Positions 25,901 through 37,900 of a DNA stretch of 64,000 nucleotides are shown in pieces. The position numbers and the translations under genes were made by a program. Position 1 is the stretch's first letter, and every line of letters starts with the position of its first letter. The notes under the pieces were generated by a model. That model had not been told where the DNA came from, did not search any database, and was given only the letters and a program-made list of their open reading frames with translations. The stretch spans positions 898,602-962,601 of the forward strand of contig VXBA01006136.1 in the NCBI GenBank assembly GCA_013399895.1, given 5' to 3'. Source of the DNA: Serilophus lunatus. Its lineage: Eukaryota; Chordata; Aves; Passeriformes; Eurylaimidae.

Positions 25901-28900
25901 CGTATAGTAAGATCAGTTTTTTGGTAGCCCTCGTACTGGGTGCTTCGCTGCAAAGCAGACATGTCCAGTTCAGGACTGCCGCAAACAAGAATTTCAACTT
26001 CTTCTGGGCGAAGTAGCTGCCAGAAATCAAGGAAAGAGTATTTAATTTTTTTAAAAACGTGAAAAATGCTAGCCCTATATTAAGATTAAATTTTTACTTT
26101 ATAGAAAAATTTAAAGAATATTCAATATAAGTTTCTAACTTGGATTATGTACTGATTCTAGAAAAATTAACTCCTCAGCACATTGAAGAATTTCTTACTA
26201 CTATATATAGTACAGAGCAAATTACAGGATAATGCATATTTCTTTTGTACTTCACCTCTTTTTCATTCTTACATTTATTACACTGACCTGCCTTCCATCT
26301 GATTAGATTATAAATGGATCAGGAAGAAAATTTAGTTTGTATGTATGGAATTCTGAGGGAGAGTCTTGATACCAATTTTGGTTACAACTTCCATTTAATT
26401 TACACTGACAAATCCCAGTGTAGGCAGCTGAGCAGCAGTGGCTGACAGAATGTGGCTCTTAGTTGTACACACTGCTGTGCAAAGCAATTACTTTTAACAA
26501 TAAGCCACTAAACTTGCACCTGCAGAACCTACTTATACATTTACAACAGCACTGTAATATTGCATCAAAGTAAGTCATGGCATTTCAGTGGATTCTTATT
26601 CTCCTTCCAGAACCTTCCCTGAAGGGGAAGGTCATGTCTTGCCTTGCTGCAAATGTGTCATAGTTTGCTCATAGTTTTCTTTTTCAGGAACTTAGAAAAT
26701 CTCATGCAATTTGCAATTGCCCCTTCTTTCTCAGTGCAGAAGGGATGATGTACATTACAAAAGTCATTCCAATGACCAAACAGGACTGGAAAGAGAAGAA
26801 TATTTAATCTCAACCTCACTGAGTGTTCTTCCTGCAAAAAAGTGATAGGTAATTTCAGAGAAGTCACTCAGGAGCACACAGAGATAGTTGCTCTGCAGTT
26901 CATAACTGTAGGGAATACAGAGAAACCTTGTAAACATTCACACAAGAGCCTGTGAATTGTGTGTGAATGCATACTGATAATCCTAACTTGAGAAGCTTTA
27001 TTTATCTGTTGTCAGTGGATCACTACAGAGAACTGTTGATTACTGGCTTAATTTCTGCTATTTATGTTGGATTAATCAATTCTATTGATTAACCAAGGTC
27101 CTTTACAAATCTTAAAAACATTCAGAATAGTTTAGATAAGTCATTGTCTAATACTTGATCAGAAGTGAAGAGTCATGTTTCACTTTATTCTTACCAGTAA
27201 TGCATATGAAGCACAGACACTATGAAATCCATAATAGAAAGCTGCAAATTGTTTGTAGATCGATTTGTTGAGAAGAAAATCAACATAGAGCTGCACATAT
27301 TCTAAAAAAGAAATGCATTTTATTTTGTTACAATAATTTTAATCAATTATTTGTTCTGCTGTCCCAAAGTGTAAAGAATTAGTGAAAAATAAATGCATTT
27401 AATTTTAGATACTATTAAATTGGTAGGCCTATCGGAAAGGACTACCACTCATTTCATTTTCACACTGTTAGCAAAAACCTAGGCTTACAGGAATGAAAAA
27501 ACTTTCATATGCCAAACATGTGTAATTAATATATATTGTGGTACCTTTCCTATTCTGATTTGTGACTGGAATTTTATCTCCATTTGGCTTTAAATTGTAA
27601 GATTTTATAACACCAAACTCTTCCTGAAAAACCTAGAGAAAAAGAGGAGTCAAGTCAGTACCAGAAAATACATCCATATCCTCACAAATTACAAAGTATT
27701 TATTACGTCATGCATTTCCTCTGTCACTCTCTTTAGCACATGCTGTAATTCTGAGGGTTATGGGGTTTATAAAAGTTAAATATACTAATTTTCAACAAAT
27801 TGCTCAAGAAATTGGTATTCAAAGTAGAAAAATGACCCTGTTGCACAGTGGCATGTCAAACTGACCTGCATGCTCTGGAGTCACAGTTTTTCATACAAAA
27901 GAATAATCTAGGAATAGCAAATATAATTAAGAAGGTATTTGTTCTGCTGTAGCTCGTCCAGGAACTAAGAAGTACCAACTTGAAATTTTATTAACTAGTG
28001 TGTGTTCTAAAGCAATGAATAAATGAAAAAGACTTTTCTGAATGAAGTAGCAGTTAAGACAAAAAGGTCAGGCAAAAAACTATCATAACTTGAACAAGCC
28101 ATTGCTGAAGTGAGACTTCCTGGATAAAGTGTATAAAGTAACCAAGGAAGCTCTGACTAGCTCCTGGGTTAGATGGAAAAGGGTTACGGTCTTGCAGTCA
28201 GATGAATCTCACAAGCCAGGTCACTGACTGCAAGCTGATGGTGTCAGAGAAAGCAAAGAGCTGAAGTGCACCAAGAGCTGCCTATGTGACCCTGGCAGTC
28301 AGTGCTTGGATCCATCTACACCACCAGGGAACAGCCATCCTGTACACCCTGAGGCCACAGGACTGGACTGGTCTTGAAGCCTGTGCAGTTAAATTCCAGA
28401 CAATCAGCAATCATGCTGTTGTAGGCAACTCCATTGCCATTTTAACACTGGTAAAAATTACTGAATGAGTATGAGAATCAAGTATTTAACGACCTGAAAG
28501 GTTGAGTAAAAATCCTCTTCGACATTGCCCTCATAGGATAGAAGTTCACTTAGTCCATGGGCCAATTCCTACAATATAAGTAAAAACTCTTTAGAAAATC
28601 TGCAAAACAAAGTGATGGATTTTGCAAGGATGTGCCCAAAGCATTATTTTTATATAGAAAGTATCTTGGAAGAAGTTGTATATTTAAAATGCATGCACAA
28701 ACAAAAAGTCATTGCTTAATTGTGTATTTTCATTTCAGTATAAACTGCTACAATTTTCTTTTTGCTATGGAAAATGTGTCTCTGCTCATATCAGATTTTG
28801 GTATTCCAACACCAAGTAGATCAACAAAAATACTGCTGTGCAAGAAAACATGGAGATTTTTGGGTTTTGTCAGATGCAAAGGAGACTTTATCAGCTTGTG

Positions 28901-31900
28901 CTGAAAAAAGAAGTGTTTCCAAACAGTTTATAACTCAAGCATTAAACATAAATAAAACAGGTTTGAAATCAGTAATTCAATCTCTTAAAAAAACCATGAT
29001 ACTTACAGGCATAATCTGAAACAGGTCATCTAGTGTGACATCACAGATGCCCACAAGTGTGTTATGATCACAGGGAACAATGGGAGGACTCAATAGTTTC
29101 TTGTAACAGCAAGGTGGGAAACGAATATCCAAGGTGATGCTATTATATACAGCAAGTCCCATAAGCTATAGACATCATGTTAAGGGCAAACTCAACATAC
29201 CCTTATTGTAGTCAGTAGTTTAGTAACTGAGAAAAAAATATTTTAATGTTTTATTCAGCATACTCTAATTCATGCTCAACAAACAGAAGGAATGGAAATT
29301 ATTTAATTTTTTTTTTTTGACTGATACTTTTAAATGCAGTTTTGTATTACAATTCAGTAGTGGTTAAAATGATCAAGTGAGGCACATTGATGGAACATTT
29401 GAGAATTTTCTTCATAATATTCTATACAAGCATTTCTACAGTAAACTGTTCCAAAGCATTGTTATTAAAAATAGAGAACTGAATATATACGTATTTGCAA
29501 CCCAAAAGTTCTAGTGAGAGCTCAATACAGCAGCATTTCTTGTATATAAATCTAAAAGTTTAAAGACAAACTTGCACTGGCAAACTGCAAAAACAACGAT
29601 CCATAGGGACTCAAATGAAGTATTAATGCATACAGGTGCATTGATCATTTATTCAATGAAACTCAGAGGTTTAAGTACATAAAAAAATTACAACTTCTAC
29701 ACAAAACAGTTGCATGTTTCATCTTGATTCTAGTATTTTCTGACTGTAAAATGTACCACGTACCCATATGGCACTATTTTCTTCCTTGAATGGCCTTCAA
29801 AACAATACATTTAAAATGGAACACAGTTGTACATACAACCTCTGAAGGAGCTCTAGCCAGTGCCTTATGTCACACCTGTAGCAGCTCATGGGATGGCTCT
29901 TCATCCAGCACGGTCTAGCGGACACTAAAGGATACAGCCCCAACCAGTCGGAATTCAGAGTAGTTATCACATTTAAAGCTGCTGAACCAATGGCAGTGTG
30001 AGTCCTTGTGGTAGGTGAACATGCCTGCAGAACAGCAACGTGGCCTTTACAAAGCCTGAGCTTCAACAGAAAGTTGTACAAAGCCTCATCTTTGTCACAC
30101 ACACACCCTTAGAAATGCTCCTCCGAGTGCCCGTATCTCCACGCTTTTCTCAGCCCCCCCTTCCCACCCACGGCAGGAGCCAGCAGGCAGGTGCTTGGGA
30201 AGGACCACCAAGAGCAGTACTGAGCCTGAAGCAGGCTCAAGCCCACCAGCACTGTTTGGTGCTGGTGCAACATGTTCTTCAGGGCTTATAGCTGTGGATA
30301 TTCTGTTTCTGTACAATCTGTTTCTTCACTGTACTTCAGCATCTGTACAGCCAGAAACATTAACTGTCTAACCAAAAATATTCTTACTGCAATGTAAACT
30401 CATTTATTTCTTCCTTTCTCGCTAGGTCAATAGGCGATTACAATCTCTAAAAATGCTGGCATGATACAAATATCATAAAATTTACCTTCTTAGAATAGAA
30501 ATCTGTAAAAGGTTTATGTTATACATACACATCAGCAGCAAATGGGCAAGTTTCATATTTCTGTCAAAAAATTTTACCAGTGAAGTTAAAAAAGTCACTC
30601 ATGGGTCTAAACGTCAAGCTAAATCCTGAAATCACGAATTTAGACTAGTTCGACTGCTATTTGCATCAGATATGGAACATTCTGTTTTAAAGAGTGACAG
30701 AAAGTAAAAACCTACATAATGAAATCAGATAACAGCTTTAAAATGCCTAGAAAGGATTGCTCAGAGAAGCAAGACACACTCTAGCTAAGTGTGCACTGTG
30801 AAATTAATTTCAGCAATGCTAAAGTTAACTGAGTAAACATGATGACTGATTAATTTAATTTGTTGAGATTCAATGGGCCAATAGCTTATAACCTTTTCCA
30901 CAGTATGTACAAACCAAAGCACTGAGTAGTTATAAGGACATCTTGCATATAATGGCTCACTGCATCTGTGTTTGAAGATAAAGCTGGTGAAAAACAGTAT
31001 TTAAAAGAAAAAAAAAAACAAAACAAAGCTCTTTTGATTTCAAAAAAGAATGAAAATCCAATTTGTCTCAGGGACATCTAGTTCTTATGATAAATTATAG
31101 ACAAAAATCTACCTTCATGTTTTTCCCCCCTACTCTCCTGAACAATTAAACATTATCTTTTGAATTTTAGCTCAAAAAGGTGCTCAACACAAGAGGTTTA
31201 GACAGTGCCTTCACCAGAAGCAATAGAACAGTTGCATGTAAGGCAGAACAAAGTTCACATATTAAGTGATGGCAGGGATGCTGAAATAAAATAGGTTTCA
31301 AATCCCATTTAATAATTGTCCAAAACAAGATGAAGAAAGCATTGCAAAACACATAGGAAGGCAGACAGCTGAGTAAATGATAATTTCTTAAATTACAGAA
31401 GTTAAATCTGCAGGATCATTTAATCTGGAAAGTGATGTTTTCTCTTCCAAGCTTCTGGCATACATTATTTGCAACTTCAACATTAAAGACAGCAAGAAAC
31501 ACAGTCCATTTACAAGGGACATTAATGTTTCTGAATTCTTCCCATATTTGGCTGATTGTAAATTCTTTCATTGTTATGACTCTTTAGAACAAGGAAGCCT
31601 GCCAGAGATGGTGAAAAAATAAACTACTCTAAATGTTTCCAAACTCATCAGTTGCCAAGCTCTGCTGACAACATTTTTACTAACAGAACTGTCAAACTTA
31701 GAAAATGCCTTGCCCAGGATAAATTGTTTCCTATTAAGGCTGTTACCATCAATGTCATGTCTCCACATAGACCCCTTTTTCCTAGAAAAAGGGCTACAGC
31801 CAAATAATGATCTCAGCAGATTTGAGGACATATTTGTGACTTAAAATTCTTTAGGAGTCCTATAAAGAACAAAGGACCACATATTTAAGGGACATGAATA

Positions 31901-34900
31901 CTTCATGCAAAAACAGATAAGCTCTTGCATTCTACCAGTGACCATCAGGTGTTATGCCCAACTCCCTGGAAATCAACATTTCTAATTTAAAAGCCAGCCT
32001 GGAAATGCTTTAATCCACTAAATCATCAGTAATGCATCCATGGCCAGCTGAGGAAAACTGACTCATTTGAGAAATATTAGACTGGCGAATACAACACACA
32101 CAGATCCATCTACAGCAAAATAAAAAACAGATTGAACTGCTTGTTTATGACTGCTCATTCATATCTCATGATCTCCTATTTTCTCAAGAATTCTTCACTC
32201 TTTGTTCCTTTGGGCATGCAAACACCATTATGGGCTCACGGGTCCTGTAAGAGCAGAGGCAGGCTATTTCATTCAGGCTCACATTTGCCTGCATTGTCTC
32301 TGCACCTGATGGAAGGACCTTTTTTCCTGAGATTATCTCAGACCACTTTAAGAACACTGGCCACACATAAACATGCCATAAACAGAATATATGATGACAA
32401 AGAATCAAGTAAGAACTAACCTCTACCTATCTAATCACTGAAACAGTGCTAGAACTTGCAAACACTCTCAGTGCAACTACCAGCAACAACAGAAACCCCC
32501 GATACATGGGAGACCAAGGTGAGCAGTTTGCCTGAACTGAGCGCAGCAACAGCATCCAACTACAGCTGCTAACAATACCCAGGAAAACTCTCTATATAGG
32601 AACATGAAGGCAACTGAGGGCTGTGCAAAATGAGTGATGCAGCATGAGAAGATAAACAGTAGATAAACCAATACATTTTGCCTGATCTCCACTTGAGTGT
32701 TTGCTAAACCATTGTGCTGGCTTAGGCTGGGATAATTTCCTTCATAGCAGCTAGTAAAAGGCTGTGTTTTGGATTTGTGTTGAAAACAGTGTTTATAATA
32801 TAGAGACTTTTTCATTATTGCTAAGCAGTGCTTACATAGAGTCCAAACAAAGTTTCATGTTGTACTTAAGAACATTTATGAAGACTCACCATAATCAGGG
32901 TGAAAAATCTGGCGAATCAGAAGAAGAAACCATTCTTTTGTTAGGCCACCCATATCAAGACCAGCTTCCCCTACAAATGTGACTTTTAATTTCTTTTTCA
33001 GGTCTGCCTTCTTCCTTGCTAGCTATTGCAAAATACATAGAGAAGAAGAAAAAAGGGATTTAACATATAAGCATTACCTCTAACCAAAGAGAACACACCT
33101 CTGTCTCTACTGCTCTTGCTTTGTTTAAACTATGTATTTGCAGAAATTTCTACTAATAAGTTGAAACTATATTAAAACAACAATTGTATTGCAGAAGCAA
33201 GACAATTATGACTACTTGACATCAACTACTTTGTGTGTGGTGTCACTCTCTGGGCTTAAAAAGAAATTAGGTGTTGTGCAAACAGACAATAAACTACTAC
33301 ATACAACAAATTGAGTCTGCCTGGAATATTTTGGATTTATATAATTTTCTACCTTTTACAGAAGACATTCTCCCAGGAAGAAATGACAATTTAAAAAATG
33401 ATTACACATAAGTTGGAAATATTTGTAAGTAAGGAGGTAAGCTCTAAAACTTAAATATTTGGACATCATTCAGTTCAGCATAAGTACCCGCCAGCAAGTA
33501 TCAGCTGCTTTTAAAACTGTTTTTTAGACAATGGTAACAAGTTCTTTTCATTGCTTTGTCCTAAGAGACATCATTTAATTCAGGTATGTAAAAACCCTGC
33601 AAAGAATTAGATTACAGTCTTTTATAATTAACAGTGATCTTTCAGATTGAGTCCCTATACAACCTTTCTTTGCATCATTAGTTCCTGATCAGCTCCAAAG
33701 AAAGTGTTCAAAGCAGTTAAGAAGATATGCCAAAATAATTTCCACGTTATTAGCTGATTAAGCAAACTCCTGTTGCACAAATTTTATAACTATAGGTATT
33801 TGTGTTTTTTTAAACAAGCTATTTATTAGCTGAAGTGCCTTTCCTTTGCAAATTATTTTGTAAAATTTGAAATACAAATAAGACATCTTTCCTCTCTACC
33901 TGCCATTCCCCATACTTTTCAGAATATGAATAGTTTAATGCATTCTTCCTCATCTCTGAGGAAGAATGGAATGGAGAGAAGAAAACATCAGAAATAAACA
34001 GAATATTTTGACTATCAGGACTTTTGAAGTTGGTGTTGGTTATTTTAGTGTGGTAAAAAACTCCTACAACGCTTGAGAAAAAGCAATAATACCACTCATA
34101 CTTCTTCTGTCTTAGGAGAGAAGGCCAAAACAGACAGGCTTTAATATAAGAAAATAAAGTTAAAACTTACATTTTCTGACATGAGTAATCAAAATTTATT
34201 TGATCCTGTTTTCACTACCTGGACTTATTTTTCAGTATCATCAGGCCATTTTCAATGCTGAGTAGGGAACTAGATTTCATTAAATAATTTTAATTCTCAA
34301 GGTTCATCGGATACTGAAGAATCACCTACTTTAAGGGACATATCTATTTCATTTCTAAAGAAGGAAAAACTACAATCAAGAATGTGAGGAGTTAGTTAAG
34401 ATCAGGATAACAATTTAAGAAAAGAAAGCCCAAAATAATTCTTACAGGATAGAGAAGTGTGAAGGTAACAGTAAAGGAAAAGAACACAAATACTCCAAGA
34501 ATTAGAACAGAACAACCTCATTAGGGATTAGTCACTTACTATTCATGCTCTCAAGTCCTACATACCCTGATAGTCATGCATGGTATTTTTAAAACAAAAA
34601 TTGGAAACACAAATACATATTCTGTGCAAGCATGTATGTTTGTTATGGGCTTAGCCATGGAGTAGTGTGAGCACACGAAATGACTTTCAGAATGTCCAAC
34701 ACAATCTCTTCTGCAGGACTGCAGTTGTGACAATAATTAAGTTCTCTTTACTTAGTATTATGTAGTTACATTTCCAGTCTCAGTGCAGAAAGATTTAAAT
34801 ATGACTTATCAAACTGAAATCTAAGTTCATTAGCTATTCTGCAGCAACACACCATTTAATTACTTTTTTTTTGTTACCTCATCAAGTGAATCACTAACAA

Positions 34901-37900
34901 GGTGTGTCCTCCTCACTTTCACATTTAGGAATAACATATTCATGTCAGGTTTCTGTCTGCGAGAGACTTTATCCACAAGGCTTTGCTATTGGAATGAAAA
35001 AGAAACATCATACATGCAGTATCTTCACTAAAAAAACCAAGTGCCACACTTGTTAAATGTAAAAAGTTTTCAGTATCTTGCATTAAAGACGTTTCCCTAA
35101 CATCAGACAACACCTCTTTCAAACCAGAAGAGGCTGCCCAGAAGCAGTATTTCTTCCATGATTTGAAAGCATACAGCTGAGTCTTGGTCTTCCATGATAA
35201 CATATCTTCACAGAATAAAACAGGAGACAGTCCAAAGTGCTCACAGAACGTCTTCCTTACTAATCTTGGTAATTTAACATGCTAGCACATTATGCCGGTT
35301 TCTCAAAAGAGAAAAAGAATAAGCAAATTACTGTAACTCTTTCTCCACAACACTGGTGTATGTATAAGCATCCTAAAACTAAGCATATAAAATAAAAAAG
35401 AAAATAAAACAATCCAGCATAGACATTTGTAGACTACTCATAGTAAAATGGCTTAAGTTCCTTTCAGGATAGTCTGAAATAGGAGAAGTTGTAATGACAG
35501 GTTGTGTATAATATCAATCTAACAAAATATTTATAAAACACCAAAGGACAAGACACAAACATGTATCAATAATGACTTACCCGTGCAATACTTATCATCT
35601 GTTGTTCTGAGTCCCTTTGAATAATAACTTTTTTTGCTGCTATAGAAATAATAAATGGGTATTGACAGAAAGAAAACCTAACAACAAAAGAAAAGAAGAT
35701 AAAAAATTTCCTTTTTAGCATCTACCATATAATTTTCTTTTTAAAAATAGAGGAGTGAATTGTTGCATTATCATTCAGTAACTACCTTCTCTCCACTGAT
35801 TTGCAAGTAGCTGCTGTTTTCTTCTGGTTTGTATATATACATACTCAGTTCAGTAGAACAAACCCTTTTATTTGCAAATGCTGCTAGAAACTGTAACTAG
35901 TAATAATAATTACCCTCAATAAAGCTCTTTTTTATTGTTTATTATTATCAACAGATCTAATAAAAAGCCATCATCTGCTTTAAATACTAAACTTTAATTA
36001 CTACTTTGAATTAAAGAAAACAGTAATATCTTATTAAATACAACAAAAAAAATCTCAGTGCAGCACTCTAAGGTAAACAGTAGAAATATTTCTGATTTGG
36101 CTCACTTGCTACAGAACCGATCTTCAAAGGAACTGATTTTCCACGGGCCTTCAGATTTAACCTGGAGCTACAGGTATTTAGGACTACTAAAATATCAGAT
36201 CACAACCACATTCCACTGCAATCAGATAATAAAAATTATTCTGAAAGACTTCAGAAATCCTCAAGGTAAAAGATTTTTTTTTCTAACTTGTTATTTTGGT
36301 AAGTTTTTTGTTGATTTACCTTTGGAAGCTTTGAGTCTAAAGATTTAACTTGTATGTTTATTTTCAAGCAACATAAAAAGTACAATTGATTTCACTGGAA
36401 TGAACATGATTGCAGCCACATATACACATGCAATTATATACATTTCCATTATTAAGTGGTAAGTATGCACACACCATTACTGTTTACGAAATTATTAGAG
36501 GTTAAAATATATTTGTAGTAAGACACATTTAGAAATCTATGCCCTCAATTAATAAACTTATTTTATTGTAATCTGTATTTTACATCTTTTCACCAGCTTG
36601 CAAGGGCAGAATGAGATTTATTTCAGTCCATCTCACATCCATGAAGTAGAAAGCATAACAAGTAGTAGCTGTACTATGTTTGTCCAATAAAACATTTAAT
36701 GGGGATATATATGTACACACAAATGATATGTATACCATATATACACACACTTAATTACTACTTGACAAGAAACAACCAGTTATTCCTCTTACCTGTGAGA
36801 ATTCCCATAGCATTGCCAGTTATGATATTCTTCCATAAGATCAATATGATCAAGGGTAGAATTATAGAAATCCGTATATGAAATAATAGGAGGACTGATC
36901 AGACTATTTGCAGCATCTAAAAAGAAAATATAAGTCTTTTAAAATAGTGCCTGGATTCAGTATGTCTTGTTTCTTGGCATCATGAGCACCACTGACCTCA
37001 GAAACTCTAAGCCAAGTCTAAAATACAACTAATAAACTAATAAATAATTTAGCAACAGAACGTAGCTCAGTCCTAGCTACAGATTTATGCTATAACATCA
37101 CACCATATGACATCACATTAATTGCTGTAGAAAATAGTTAATCCCTAGTTCACCCCACTTATGATAAAGGAACCTCAGTTTGACTCCAGCTCCTTTAATG
37201 ACACACTAAATTAAGGTTTCCCAGATAAAGGACACTATGTTCTGCTGAAATCAAGGAAGAAGCAGTTTGAAAATGAAGGCATTAAGAAATCCACCTAATT
37301 TCAACTCTGTGGCTGGAACACCTACATGCTTTCCGGCTAACAAATACCTATTTGTGCTGCATGCCTTTAGCAAAAGGCATGGAAAGGGAAAGGCACAAAA
37401 CAAAATATGCAGAGATACACCTACTTCCTCAGGGAACTACCATCTAGACTCACCAGCACAAAAATTAAGTACTTGACCAAATGAGGAAAACCTCTTCACA
37501 TTTAAGCCATTTCATTATGTAATATGGATATAATGTCAAGCAGCTAGTTAAGTTTTCTCTATTTGCACTTCAGTAATTTAATGTTGGTCAATCAGACACA
37601 AAGTAGTGTCCTTTGATTTACTAAATAACTCCTTTTGCAGAACTAAGGAACTAGCAGCTCTTCCACAGATGACAAACACACATCTTGGTTTTAGGTGCAG
37701 GTGTACTTCTGGATCTGACCCTGGACAGGCAGGATTGTGCACAATACTTTTAAGTGAAAGGTTTAAGTTGACAGTAAAAACATCTTAATTCCCATCAATT
37801 TTCATTTGGTGGCTTAATTTTCTTCTAGAAAGGAGAAAAGTAAATGCTCTAATCACTAAGCTAAACAGCATGAGCTGAGGAGGTTTGCATTCGCAATAGT

